Positions 7,814-16,275 of a stretch of DNA of 64,000 nt are shown here, piece after piece. The first letter of the stretch is position 1, and the number at the start of each line of letters is the position of its first letter. This DNA is from Paenisporosarcina macmurdoensis (GTDB taxonomy: Bacteria > Bacillota > Bacilli > Bacillales_A > Planococcaceae): contig NZ_JBHSRI010000025.1 in NCBI RefSeq assembly GCF_042658845.1, positions 682,001 through 746,000 on the forward strand, written 5' to 3'. The notes beneath the pieces are model-generated. The model searched no databases. It saw only the letters and a list, made by a program, of their open reading frames with translations, and had not been told where the DNA came from. A program made the translations under genes and the position numbers.

Positions 7814-8563
7814 TTATACTTTTAAAAATTCAGATGTTTTGTCAGCATCTAACAATGTGCCGACGAAGAATGAACCGAACTCTGCGAAACGAGCACTCAC
7901 TTCATCAAAACGCATTTCGTAAATTAGTTTTTTGAATTGAAGTACATCATCAGCGAATAAGGTAACGCCCCATTCATAATCGTCAAAACCGATAGAACCA
8001 CTGATGATTTGTTTAACTTTCCCTGCATATCCGCGCCCAATCATTCCGTGACTACGCATCATTGATTTACGGTCTTCCATTGAAAGCATATACCAGTTGT
8101 CATCGCCATCACGACGTTTGTCCATCGGGTAGAAACAAACATATTGTGAACGCGGAAGTTCAGGATACAAACGACTGCGAACATGTGGATTTTGATACGG
8201 ATCTTCATTTGATTCGCCAGCTAAGTAGTTTGAAAGTTCAACTACAGATACATACGAATAAGTAGGTATTGTATATTCCGCGATAGCTAATTTATTAAAT
8301 TGCGTTTCCAACTGTTGTAACTCGTCCATCGTTTCACGCAAAGTCATCAACATAAAATCTGCTTTTTGGCCAAGAATGGAATAAAAAGCATGGCTTCCTG
8401 TTTTTTCTTCATGTGCGACATTCAATTCTTCAATAAATGCTAAGAATTCAATAACTGCTGCTGTGCGTTCTTCAGTTGACACTTGTTTCCAAGATGCCCA
8501 GTCCATTGAACGGAAATTATGTAACGCGTACCAACCATCTAAAGTTTCTGCTGCTGCACTCAT
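7814..8563 (-). CDS. hemQ: Coproheme decarboxylase HemQ
   Basis: Converts coproheme III to heme b, the last step of the Gram-positive coproporphyrin-dependent heme pathway. The 249 residues match the chlorite dismutase-like family of Firmicutes. The catalytic Tyr145 lies in YPMDKRRDG and the proximal heme ligand His172 in RSHGMIGRGYAGKV; both positions agree with characterised HemQ. GAAGGAG ribosome site. The hemQ-pta-lipL order is as in B. subtilis (ywfI-pta-ywfL), though hemQ is transcribed in the opposite direction. Confidence 0.97.
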   Translation of the reverse strand: MSAAAETLDGWYALHNFRSMDWASWKQVSTEERTAAVIEFLAFIEELNVAHEEKTGSHAFYSILGQKADFMLMTLRETMDELQQLETQFNKLAIAEYTIPTYSYVSVVELSNYLAGESNEDPYQNPHVRSRLYPELPRSQYVCFYPMDKRRDGDDNWYMLSMEDRKSMMRSHGMIGRGYAGKVKQIISGSIGFDDYEWGVTLFADDVLQFKKLIYEMRFDEVSARFAEFGSFFVGTLLDADKTSEFLKV

Positions 8564-8689
8564 GTATTTGACACTCCTTCATAATTAAGAAATACTCAAA
8601 ATCAGTCTACCACAAAGCCCTAAAGAAGCCTACAATGTCACCATTCTGACAAGACGAACCGTGACCAAATCGTGTATGCTTATTAGAAA

Positions 8690-9040
8690 AGCGAAAAAGC
8701 CCATCAAGCTCGACACCGGCGCTGGAAGAAACGAATCGAAAACTTGTTTTCGCTTGAGTTTCTGAAGCTTAGGTGCGAGCTAGGCTTAGTAGCTAGACAG
8801 TGAAAAGCGGAACAGGCCAAGTTTAGACCGACGCCGGCGCTGGAAGACTCGAATCGGAAACTCGTTTCCGCATGAGAGTCTGAAGCTTAGGTGCGGTCTG
8901 GCCTGTAGAGCTAGACAATGAAAAGCGGAATAGGCCAAGTTAGACCGACGCCGGCGCTAGAAGACTCGAATCGGAAACTCGTTTTCGCTTGAGTTTCTGA
9001 AGCTTAGGTGAGAGTTGAGCTTAGTAGCTAGACGATGAAA
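8690..9040. repeat. Three tandem copies of a ~120-bp palindromic element
   Basis: Each unit runs from about GACGCCGGCGCTGGAAGA through CGAATCGGAAACTCGTTTYCG to TCTGAAGCTTAGGTG, and the outer parts (AGGCCAAG...TAGACC with GGTCTGGCCT) pair, so each unit can fold into a long hairpin. Unit starts are near 8690, 8805 and 8930. A single diverged copy in the opposite orientation is at 14320-14408. No coding potential seen. Confidence 0.85.
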
Positions 9041-9077
9041 GCTGTAGAATGGAACCGATTGGGAAAATTGTTGTGAA

Positions 9078-9172
9078 TGGTCGGAAATCAACTCCAAGTG
9101 GTCCGAAAACAAAGTTTAATGGTCGGAAATCAACTGCGAGTAGTCGGAAACCATAACTAAATGGTCGAAAAC
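9078..9172 (+). repeat. 21-bp periodic array, GGTCGGAAA family (5 units)
   Basis: Five copies of T(G/A)GTC(G/C)GAAA, each exactly 21 bp apart with variable 11-bp spacers, ending about 60 bases before pta. A three-unit array of the same family is at 34538-34592. Confidence 0.9.
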
Positions 9173-9234
9173 CCATTTTAGGGCATGCTGATGCTAACTG
9201 AAAACTTTTTTATCCATGAAAGGAATGATACATC

Positions 9235-10218
9235 ATGACGAATTTATTTGAAGAAATTAAACAAACCATTAAGGATAAACATATAAAAATAGTATTACCT
9301 GAAGGAACGGACGAGCGTGTACTGCAAGCAGCTATCAAATTGCATAACGAAGGACTAGTTACGCCAATTCTAATAGGTCCACACGAACTTGTGAATGCGG
9401 CAGCAACACAAGCTGGGATTGATCTAACAGGAATTGAAATAGTTGACCCAGTGCAATTCGATCAATTAGAAGAATTGATTGAAAAATTCGTTGAACGTCG
9501 AAATGGTAAAGCAACTGCTGTGCAAGCTCGCATTCAACTAAAGGATGTTAATACATTTGGTACGATGCTCGTATACACAGGGTACGCACAAGGGTTAGTT
9601 AGCGGTGCAATCCATACAACTGCTGACACGGTGCGACCAGCTTTGCAAATCATTAAAACACAACCAGGGGTATCAAAAACGAGTGGTGCCTTTATTATGG
9701 TGCGTGGGGACGAACGTTATGTCTTTGCCGACTGTGCCATTACTATTGCTCCAACGAGTGAAGACCTTGCAGAAATTGCTGTACAAAGCGCGAAAACAGC
9801 TAAAGCATTCGGTATTGAACCGAAAGTAGCAATGCTGTCATTTTCAACAAAAGGTTCAGCCGTTTCACCGGAAACACAAAAAGTGGCAGAAGCAACGAGA
9901 CTTGCTCAAGAAAAAGCGCCATCCATTAATATTGATGGAGAATTTCAATTTGATGCAGCCTTCGTACCGGCAGTAGCGAAGAAAAAAGCGCCAGGTTCTA
10001 GCATTCAAGGAGATGCAAACGTCTTCGTCTTCCCGTCTCTTGAAGCTGGAAACATTGGCTACAAATTAACTGAGAGACTCGGTGGATTTGAAGCGATAGG
10101 CCCCATTTTACAAGGTTTAAATATGCCAGTGAATGACTTGTCTCGTGGATGTTCTGCAGAAGATGTGTATAAGTTAGTATTAATGACCGCTGCTCAAAGC
10201 GTGATGGCAGGAGAATAA
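9235..10218 (+). CDS. pta: Phosphate acetyltransferase
   Basis: Interconverts acetyl-CoA and acetyl phosphate in overflow metabolism. The 327-residue length matches the short, single-domain PTA of Bacillus. Landmarks are IVLPEGTDERVLQAA at the N-terminus, GLVSGAIHTTADTVRPALQI, FADCAITIAPTSEDLAEIA, and LSFSTKGSA with the catalytic Ser/Lys region. Ribosome site GAAAGGA before ATG. lipL begins one base after the stop, so pta and lipL are translationally coupled. Confidence 0.97.
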   Translation: MTNLFEEIKQTIKDKHIKIVLPEGTDERVLQAAIKLHNEGLVTPILIGPHELVNAAATQAGIDLTGIEIVDPVQFDQLEELIEKFVERRNGKATAVQARIQLKDVNTFGTMLVYTGYAQGLVSGAIHTTADTVRPALQIIKTQPGVSKTSGAFIMVRGDERYVFADCAITIAPTSEDLAEIAVQSAKTAKAFGIEPKVAMLSFSTKGSAVSPETQKVAEATRLAQEKAPSINIDGEFQFDAAFVPAVAKKKAPGSSIQGDANVFVFPSLEAGNIGYKLTERLGGFEAIGPILQGLNMPVNDLSRGCSAEDVYKLVLMTAAQSVMAGE

Positions 10219-10219
10219 G

Positions 10220-11065
10220 ATGTCCGATTTTAACGATTTATTTGTTAATCAAGAATGGCGGTTTTGGGATCAGTCTATGAGTGGGCGATCGAAATCTGCA
10301 TTGGAATCTTTTGCAGCAGACGATATGTTGTGTGAACTCGTGGGTAAAGGTTTGTCGTTGCCAACGATTCGTACATGGGTTCACGAAAACACAGTGGTCT
10401 TGGGTATCCAAGATCACCGACTCCCATATGTCGCTGCTGGTCGAGATGTCATACAGGAACATGGATTTCAATCGATCGTTCGAAACTCTGGTGGACTGGC
10501 GGTCGTTTTAGATAGTGGTGTTTTAAATATCTCCATTATTGTATCTGAACAAAATTCTGCAATTGATATTAATGCGGGATACGATATCATGGTTGAATTC
10601 GTTCGCTACCTATTTCCTCAAATTGCGGACCGAATAGAAGCCTATGAAATCGTTGGCTCATATTGTCCTGGTTCATATGATTTGAGTGTTGAAGGAAAGA
10701 AATTTGCAGGAATATCACAAAGACGCCTGCGTCATGGTATTGCGGTTCAAATTTATCTATGTATTGAAGGTAGCGGAACAGAGCGAGCTGTCATAATCCG
10801 AGACTTTTATGAAGCAGGATTGCAAGGCGCACAAACGAAATTCATGTACCCAGTCATAGTGCCAGAAGTGATGGCTTCTATTAGCGAAATACTAGGGGAA
10901 AGTGTGACGGTTCAAGACACCGTGATCCACGCCCAACGATTAATGAATCACATGATGCACAATGTGCATATGCAATCGCTCCAACCTAGTGAAACGGATT
11001 TATATATGTATTACTTAACTCGAGTGGTTGAACGCAATCAAAAAATGCTGACAAAAGTTGAGTGA
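10220..11065 (+). CDS. lipL: Octanoyl-[GcvH]:protein N-octanoyltransferase LipL
   Basis: Transfers the octanoyl group from GcvH to the E2 subunits of 2-oxoacid dehydrogenases, the amidotransfer step of Bacillus lipoate synthesis. 281 residues of the LplA/LipB fold. The thioester-forming Cys is at about residue 150 in GSYCPGSYDLS, the acyl-binding loop VRNSGGLAVVLDSGVLNIS precedes it, and GKKFAGISQRR carries the conserved Lys. The pta-lipL order is as in B. subtilis. Confidence 0.93.
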   Translation: MSDFNDLFVNQEWRFWDQSMSGRSKSALESFAADDMLCELVGKGLSLPTIRTWVHENTVVLGIQDHRLPYVAAGRDVIQEHGFQSIVRNSGGLAVVLDSGVLNISIIVSEQNSAIDINAGYDIMVEFVRYLFPQIADRIEAYEIVGSYCPGSYDLSVEGKKFAGISQRRLRHGIAVQIYLCIEGSGTERAVIIRDFYEAGLQGAQTKFMYPVIVPEVMASISEILGESVTVQDTVIHAQRLMNHMMHNVHMQSLQPSETDLYMYYLTRVVERNQKMLTKVE

Positions 11066-11145
11066 GACATTCGCTTTCTTCTTGTTTTTGGAAAGTAATT
11101 GGGTGAAGCCGAATAAATGCTCGATCAATTAAGTTAGTGTCCAGT

Positions 11146-11180
11146 AAAGAACCACCAATCAATTGATTGGTGGTTCTTTT
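11146..11180. terminator. Bidirectional terminator of lipL and rsfA
   Basis: A perfect inverted repeat, AGAACCACCAATCA and TGATTGGTGGTTCT, flanked by AAA and TTTT. It serves lipL on the plus strand. On the minus strand its 5' arm encodes the last residues and stop of rsfA. Confidence 0.93.
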
Positions 11181-11791
11181 GCGACTAAATTGCCGTTACG
11201 TTCCATTTGGAATACAGGTGACACATTATCGGCGTCATCATTTAATGTCACCAAACGTCGAGCACGGTTCATGATATGAACGAACTGTTCGTAATCTTCG
11301 CGAATAGTTGAATTCTCGCTTTCTAATCGAGCGACATCTCGTTCAAGTTGCTTAATTTTTTCTTGAGAGTGAGATAGTAATGCGCGCCAGCGATGAGACT
11401 CTCCTTCGCCAGTTCCGCTTTGTTGTAAGCGTAATAAGTAAGCAATGACCACATCTAAAGATAGAGAAGAAAGCGGGATTTGTATGCGTTCTTGTGGTTG
11501 TTCTTCACTTCCTACGAGAAACAGAGATTGACCTCTGCGGCGGTATTCTTTACCAAGGACACGCAATTTTTGTTTGCGATCTTTTTTCGCTTCTCTTAAA
11601 TCTTTCTCGTATTCTCTTCTTACAACTGCGTTCCAACGAAATCCGCAAGCCGCGGCTGTACGATTCAAAGTGTCCCCAGCCTCTTCGAATGCATTGAGTT
11701 GAGTACTTCCTTCGCGAACGTGTCGTAGCACGGTTTCTGCTAGCAATTCGTCATTTTCATCTAACCAAGCATCTTGTCTTATTTTTACCAT
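11159..11791 (-). CDS. rsfA: Prespore transcriptional regulator RsfA
   Basis: A 210-residue regulator that fine-tunes sigma-F dependent genes in the forespore. Residues 1-60 are a Myb/SANT-like DNA-binding domain (RQDAWLDENDELLAETVLRH, then AAACGFRWNAVVRREYE). The C-terminal part has a coiled coil (SQEKIKQLERDVARLESEN). The stop lies inside the 5' arm of its own terminator. Context beside ywfO agrees with B. subtilis (ywfN). GGAGG ribosome site. Confidence 0.93.
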   Translation of the reverse strand: MVKIRQDAWLDENDELLAETVLRHVREGSTQLNAFEEAGDTLNRTAAACGFRWNAVVRREYEKDLREAKKDRKQKLRVLGKEYRRRGQSLFLVGSEEQPQERIQIPLSSLSLDVVIAYLLRLQQSGTGEGESHRWRALLSHSQEKIKQLERDVARLESENSTIREDYEQFVHIMNRARRLVTLNDDADNVSPVFQMERNGNLVAKEPPIN

Positions 11792-11884
11792 ACATATCCC
11801 TCCTGATTTGTTAATAGTTTTAATGTTCTACTACTAGCTTGTACAAGATTGACAGGTTTTATTCACTGAAAGAATTAGATGTGC

Positions 11885-11914
11885 TTGAATCAAAGAAGAA
11901 ATATACGGTACAAT
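11885..11914 (+). promoter_or_regulatory. Sigma-A type promoter for the DUF1450-type gene
   Basis: TTGAAT and TACAAT separated by 18 bp, 43 bases ahead of the start codon. Confidence 0.6.
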
Positions 11915-11957
11915 GACGGAAAGACTTCTTATCCAAAAAAGAAAGGGTTGTAGACAA

Positions 11958-12179
11958 ATGGCAAACGAATTCCGAGTTTGCGATGATTGTCAGGCCGTAA
12001 ATTTAAAAACATTAATTCCTAAGTTAAAAGAAATAGATCCAGACGCATCAATTGATATTGCGTGTCATTCTTACTGCGGTCCAGGCCGTAAAAAAACATT
12101 CGTGTTTGTAAACAACCGACCCGTTGCTGCGCTAACTGAAGATGAATTAATGGGTAAAGTACGGGCCAAGCTAAAGTGA
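11958..12179 (+). CDS. DUF1450-type small Cys-rich protein
   Basis: A 73-residue protein with two Cys pairs, CDDC at about residues 8-11 and CHSYCGPGRKKTF at about 36-48, then the strand FVFVNNRPVAALTEDEL. This thioredoxin-like, possibly metal-binding pattern is that of DUF1450/YuzB-type proteins of unknown function. ATG 11958 follows AAAGGG; the frame runs back to 11913 through the -10 element, so the longer version is not credible. Confidence 0.82.
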   Translation: MANEFRVCDDCQAVNLKTLIPKLKEIDPDASIDIACHSYCGPGRKKTFVFVNNRPVAALTEDELMGKVRAKLK

Positions 12180-12230
12180 CAATTTCGCAACAAGCTGCTT
12201 CAACTATTTTATGTAAATTCTCATACTTTT

Positions 12231-12257
12231 GCCGCCTTTCGTGAAGGTGGTTTTTTC
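12231..12257 (+). terminator. Intrinsic terminator
   Basis: CCGCCTT pairs with AAGGTGG around a TCGTG loop, then six T. Confidence 0.8.
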
Positions 12258-12446
12258 TTTATACTAATAGGAATCTATATAAAACTTTTTCTTCGATTTA
12301 ATTGTCATACTGTCTTGCTTCAAGCGTCAGTCCTAAGCTACAGTGGCGCTTTCCGATTGGATATACAGAATATGGGTCATAAGGGCGTCGACTCAGGAAG
12401 CTGCGCCTTTAGCCTTCGAACATTATTGCTGAAATGGGGTGTTCAC

Positions 12447-13751
12447 GTGAGTTACGCAACACAAAAGTTAGCTGAAGAAAAAGTATTCAAAGACCCAGTT
12501 CACCGTTACATTCATGTGCGTGATCAAGTCATTTGGGATTTAATTGGAGCCCGTGAATTTCAGCGATTACGTCGAATTAAACAACTCGGCACGACTTATC
12601 TCGTTTTCCATGGTGCTGAACATAGCCGCTTCAACCATTCTCTTGGTGTTTATGAAGTAGTGAGACGCATTATTGATGATATTTTTAAAGGTCGACCGGA
12701 GTGGGACGAGTCAGAGCGACTGGTCGTTCTCTGTGCAGCTCTTCTTCATGATCTCGGCCATGGCCCATTTTCTCATTCGTTTGAACATGTTTTCGATCTT
12801 GATCATGAGAAATTCACTCAAGCTATTTTGCTAGGAGACACAGAAGTTAATGCGATTTTATTGCGCGTGTCACCTGAGTTTCCGCAACATGTGTCGGACG
12901 TTATTGCCAAGACGTATTCCAATAAACTAGCGGTGAGCTTAATTTCTAGCCAAATCGATGCAGACCGTATGGATTATTTACAGCGTGATGCGTACTACAC
13001 AGGTGTGAGTTACGGCCATTTTGATATGGAACGTATTTTGCGTGTCATGCGTCCACGAGAAGATCAAGTGGTCATTAAACAAAGCGGTATGCATGCCGTA
13101 GAAGACTACATCATGAGTCGCTATCAAATGTATTGGCAAGTATATTTCCACCCCGTATCAAGAAGTGCAGAGGTGATTTTGACGAAGGCTCTTCATCGTG
13201 CCAAAGAATTAAGTTCAAATGGTTATAAGTTTGCCTATGAACCGCGCCATTTTAAAACGTTTTTTGATCAAACATTTTCATTAGCCGATTACATCGCTCT
13301 GGATGAAGGTATTGTCATGACGTATTTTCAAGAGTGGGTGCATGAGGAAGATGAAATTCTCTCAGATCTTTGTGACCGTTTTATCAATCGTCGGTTATTT
13401 CAATACATCGAATTTGATCCAGCAAAAGACTATCGGAAATTGGCGGAACTCGAGCAACTGTTTAAAAAAGCTGGTATTAATCCTGCCTATTATTTAGTGT
13501 TCGATTCGTCATCCGATTTACCATATGATTTTTATCGACCTGGTGAAGAAGGCGAACGTGTGCCTATTCATTTATTAATGCCAAATGATGAACTAAGTGA
13601 GTTGTCGAGGTCGTCTGATATTGTCGAGGCCATTTCAGGTAAACGAAGAACGGACCATAAATTGTATTTCCCAGAAGATTTATTAACACAGGATACAAAG
13701 AAAAAAGCTGTAAAAAAACAAATTTTGCAGTTATTACTCGGAGAAGCTTAA
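12447..13751 (+). CDS. ywfO: HD-domain phosphohydrolase YwfO
   Basis: A 434-residue member of the SAMHD1/dGTPase-like HD family. The metal site is formed by HSRFNHSLGVYEV (about residues 58-70) and HDLGHGPFSHSFEH (about 102-115), with IDADRMDYLQRD supplying the last Asp. The B. subtilis homologue has nucleotide phosphatase activity. The start is GTG 12447, giving the family N-terminus SYATQKLAEEKVFKDPVHRY; the 44-codon upstream extension in the same frame has no homology to the family. ywgA follows after 18 bases. Confidence 0.93.
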   Translation: MSYATQKLAEEKVFKDPVHRYIHVRDQVIWDLIGAREFQRLRRIKQLGTTYLVFHGAEHSRFNHSLGVYEVVRRIIDDIFKGRPEWDESERLVVLCAALLHDLGHGPFSHSFEHVFDLDHEKFTQAILLGDTEVNAILLRVSPEFPQHVSDVIAKTYSNKLAVSLISSQIDADRMDYLQRDAYYTGVSYGHFDMERILRVMRPREDQVVIKQSGMHAVEDYIMSRYQMYWQVYFHPVSRSAEVILTKALHRAKELSSNGYKFAYEPRHFKTFFDQTFSLADYIALDEGIVMTYFQEWVHEEDEILSDLCDRFINRRLFQYIEFDPAKDYRKLAELEQLFKKAGINPAYYLVFDSSSDLPYDFYRPGEEGERVPIHLLMPNDELSELSRSSDIVEAISGKRRTDHKLYFPEDLLTQDTKKKAVKKQILQLLLGEA

Positions 13752-13769
13752 AGTTGGAGGTGGGCTGAA

Positions 13770-14276
13770 TTGTTACATGAACACGCGAAAATCGTGCAGT
13801 TTATTACACTTGCAGGTGAAGTAGCAGGTCGTAAAAAGCTGCAAAAAATGGTCTACATTGCAAAGAAAATGAACTTTCCATTCCAAGAAAAATACCAATT
13901 CCACATGTTCGGGCCTTATTCAGAAGAACTCACTTTACGTGTAGAAGAATTGTGTAATATGGATTTTGTATCTGAAAAAATGGAAGACAAGGGTTCATAT
14001 GTTCAATACACATATGCATGTACCGAAGAGGGACGTCAATTTTTATCAACAATGACAAGTCATCATAAAAATTTGGATCAATGCATCGAGCGTTTGAATG
14101 TCAAAAGTTCTCGCTTTCTTGAAATGGTGTCAACATTGTTATACTTCGACCAACTACCACGTGTAGCACAAATTGAAAAGCTGCATGTCGTGAAAGGTAA
14201 ATTGAATTTTTCAGAGAAGGAAATAGAAGAAGCCTTTGCTTTTATTGATGAACTTCAAACAGTTATAGCATGTTAA
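13770..14276 (+). CDS. ywgA: YwgA family protein
   Basis: A 168-residue protein matching YwgA: GRKKLQKMVYIAKKMNFPFQEKYQFHMFGPY at the N-terminus resembles the SocA/DUF4065 fold used by some phage-related antitoxin-type proteins, though here it is a conserved chromosomal gene of unknown function. TTG start with TTGGAGGTGGG upstream. It is coupled with ywfO. Confidence 0.87.
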   Translation: MLHEHAKIVQFITLAGEVAGRKKLQKMVYIAKKMNFPFQEKYQFHMFGPYSEELTLRVEELCNMDFVSEKMEDKGSYVQYTYACTEEGRQFLSTMTSHHKNLDQCIERLNVKSSRFLEMVSTLLYFDQLPRVAQIEKLHVVKGKLNFSEKEIEEAFAFIDELQTVIAC

Positions 14277-14278
14277 AA

Positions 14279-14313
14279 AAGGACGGCTCATAAAAAAGAG
14301 TCGTCCTAGTTTA
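14279..14313 (+). terminator. Intrinsic terminator after ywgA
   Basis: AGGACGGCTC pairs with GAGTCGTCCT (one G-T pair), followed by a moderate T-rich tract. Confidence 0.75.
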
Positions 14314-14319
14314 TTATGT

Positions 14320-14408
14320 TGATCTAGCTCCAAGCGCGAAGCTGTACCTAAGCTTCAGGACCTCATGCGAAAGCAAGCTTTCGAATCGGACCTTTCAGCG
14401 GCTCCTAA
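14320..14408 (-). repeat. Solo copy of the palindromic element seen at 8.7-9.0 kb
   Basis: Reverse orientation: TACCTAAGCTTCAGGACC, CTCATGCGAAAGCAAGCTTT and CGAATCGGACCTTTCAGCGG follow the order of the reversed 8.7-kb unit. It ends just beyond the tautomerase stop. Confidence 0.7.
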
Positions 14409-14410
14409 CT

Positions 14411-14596
14411 TTACTTATCGCTAAATAATTTTCCTGCTACTGCGTAGTTGTTTTTTGGCATATCTTCAATGAAGACAACTACGTTTTCAACAGGTGCGTT
14501 TGTTGTTTCAGCAACTGCTGCAGTCACTTTTTCAACGAGTGCACGCTTTTGCTCATCTGTGCGACCTTCTAACATTTTGACGGTTACGTATGGCAT
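14411..14596 (-). CDS. 4-oxalocrotonate tautomerase family protein (YwhB)
   Basis: A 61-residue tautomerase. The catalytic Pro follows the initiator Met (MPYVTVKMLEGRT), and the Arg of EGRTDEQKRALVEKV matches the substrate-binding Arg11. Such enzymes assemble as hexamers; the physiological substrate is not known in Bacillus. AAGGAGGAA is 6 bases before ATG 14596. The open frame continues upstream to 14926, but that part overlaps ywhD and is not coding. Confidence 0.93.
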   Translation of the reverse strand: MPYVTVKMLEGRTDEQKRALVEKVTAAVAETTNAPVENVVVFIEDMPKNNYAVAGKLFSDK

Positions 14597-14663
14597 TGGA
14601 AGTTCCTCCTTTACACAAAATTTTGTATATTGGTTATAATAACAGAACGGGGGTTGATTACGT

Positions 14664-15179
14664 ATGGCAAATGAAGAAAAACCAAAACAAAAACTTGGAT
14701 TTACTATAATAAAAAACGACCCAACTGATGGGCACGGTGGATACGGAATAGGCTCTTTAACACTCGAGCATGTATCACCCGTCATCATTGACGTCGAAGA
14801 AAATATTGCAAAGGTTGAAATCGGCGCTATGCACGCACGCAGTGATACGGAGCGTGGTATCAAATTCACGAGGAATCGTGAAGATTCAGAAGGTGGCAAG
14901 TTATTTTGGCTTGTCTGGGTAACCATTGATCATAAAGCGAGTGGTCCATACTATGCTGGTGTTACAGGTTGTGAAATGATCATCAACCGTGAAAAACGAC
15001 GGGGCTTTAAACTTTTGGCTGACCATGTCAACCGAATGGATAAATCAATGAAACGACATATTATCGTCGAACATATGGATGATGAATCTAAAGTGATTTT
15101 AAGAAACTTTTTGCAAACACATAACGCTGAAATGTGGGCTCGAAGTGACGAAAAACTGCACAACGCATTGATTGTATAA
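14664..15179 (+). CDS. ywhD: YwhD family protein
   Basis: A 171-residue protein matching YwhD over its full length: KQKLGFTIIKNDPTDGHGGY, VEIGAMHARSDTERGIKFT, WLVWVTIDHKASGPYYAGVT. Function unknown. It is divergent from the tautomerase gene with 67 bases between starts, as in B. subtilis ywhB-ywhD. Ribosome site GGGGG before ATG. Confidence 0.9.
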   Translation: MANEEKPKQKLGFTIIKNDPTDGHGGYGIGSLTLEHVSPVIIDVEENIAKVEIGAMHARSDTERGIKFTRNREDSEGGKLFWLVWVTIDHKASGPYYAGVTGCEMIINREKRRGFKLLADHVNRMDKSMKRHIIVEHMDDESKVILRNFLQTHNAEMWARSDEKLHNALIV

Positions 15180-15310
15180 TATTGTAAAACAGTTGTACAA
15201 ATTGTGACATTTGCATCAGTGACTTCTCTAAGGTTGAATCTCTCTATCAAAGCAAGTAAACTATAAAATATAGCTTGCAAAAGGTAAGCTAGGACAATTG
15301 GAAACGTGCC

Positions 15311-15376
15311 TGTACATGAGCGCCATGCGACATTTGTGTCAAACCCAAGCCAAATGCCGCATGTTTCTCATGTCAG
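15311..15376. repeat. Long imperfect inverted repeat
   Basis: CATGAGCGCCATGCGACATTTG on the left pairs with the downstream CAAATGCCGCATG...CTCATG around a 15-base loop. It has no T-run, so it is not a classical terminator. Confidence 0.65.
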
Positions 15377-15386
15377 CACTAACCAA

Positions 15387-15443
15387 GAAAAAAGCTTTCT
15401 GTTCCATCGGACATTAAATGCCGAGGAAGAGAAAGCTTTTTTA
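15387..15443 (+). terminator. Intrinsic terminator downstream of ywhD
   Basis: AAAAAGCTTTCT pairs with AGAAAGCTTTTT with an inner CGG-based stem, then T-rich sequence. It may also act on the minus strand. Confidence 0.75.
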
Positions 15444-15543
15444 TTTTGGAACTAATGGGAACCTTATCGCAATTAAGGGTGGGGTGAATAACACCCAATA
15501 TTCCAGGTTCGAAATTTAACCGTTTATTGCCTACTGTAATGGC

Positions 15544-15882
15544 TTATCTAGAGGTTTCTTCAAATCCGATATCAACCACTTTTTCTGTTTTTGTAGTGTA
15601 TTCAATTGTTACAAAAACCCCGAATTCCTTGTCTCCATCTTTTAACCATAACTTAAACTTTTGAATGGTTGAATCTCCTTTAGACTCGCTTCCTACATAC
15701 AGGTAGTCAATAATATTCGCATTAGGATATTTTGCTTTTGTCTCCGTCATAACAAGCTTTCCCCATTTAGCGTGGGATGGAATTTCTTGTTGTGCTTGAG
15801 CAATAGTTGAGAACTGTGTGAGCGCTGAATTAAATGTAATAAAAATTAATATGGTTCCAAGTGCAATAAATGCTTTTCGCAT
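15544..15882 (-). CDS. Secreted DUF3889 protein
   Basis: A 112-residue exported protein. Residues 1-30 are a signal peptide with an AQA-type cleavage site. The mature part has the DUF3889 pattern known from B. subtilis YqzG/YhdC: HAKWGKLVMTETKAKYP, DYLYVGSE, FKLWLKDGDKEFGVFVTIEY. Function unknown. ATG 15882 is about 12 bases from AGGAG; the alternative ATG 15894 directly abuts that site. Confidence 0.82.
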   Translation of the reverse strand: MRKAFIALGTILIFITFNSALTQFSTIAQAQQEIPSHAKWGKLVMTETKAKYPNANIIDYLYVGSESKGDSTIQKFKLWLKDGDKEFGVFVTIEYTTKTEKVVDIGFEETSR

Positions 15883-16125
15883 AAGTAATCTCATCTCCTG
15901 TTCTATAGGATGAGTAACTTGCTTAAAATCATTCCATATTGAGTGGTTTTTTTTATGGAAAATGCCTATGGACTATTACTATTCAGATGCTCGCTGATTC
16001 ACGTTCCCAGAGTATAATGTGAAACGATTTACGGATTTTGTTTGATGATAATTTCCCTTTAATATAGAAGAAAATACCCCCACAAAATAGAGCGAAGTGA
16101 GGGAGAGATCTGTAAGAATATGGGT

Positions 16126-16242
16126 GAAAGGGAATAAACCCCGATTGAAGGGGAATAAACCTACTTTGAAGGGGAATAAACCCATGTTGAAAGGGAATAA
16201 ACCCCATGTGAAGGGGAATAAACCCCATATGAAAGGGAATAT
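16126..16242 (+). repeat. 21-bp periodic array, GGGAATAAA family (6 units)
   Basis: Six copies of GAA(A/G)GGGAATAAACC at a strict 21-bp step, the last one degenerate. It lies between pbpG (3' end) and the DUF3889 gene. Because 21 is a multiple of three, all units read in one frame (KGNKP repeats), which creates a spurious open frame. The same family in the opposite orientation is at 31633-31751. Confidence 0.9.
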
Positions 16243-16275
16243 CCGCAATCCGCAATCGGAAACATGCATACCACA

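Noticed and set aside
12315..12446. 44-codon N-terminal extension of ywfO
   Set aside because: The family N-terminus begins at GTG 12447; the extension has no homology to the family and lies near a terminator.
14597..14926. Long minus-strand extension of the tautomerase frame
   Set aside because: It is antisense to ywhD, and the catalytic Pro must follow the start Met at 14596.
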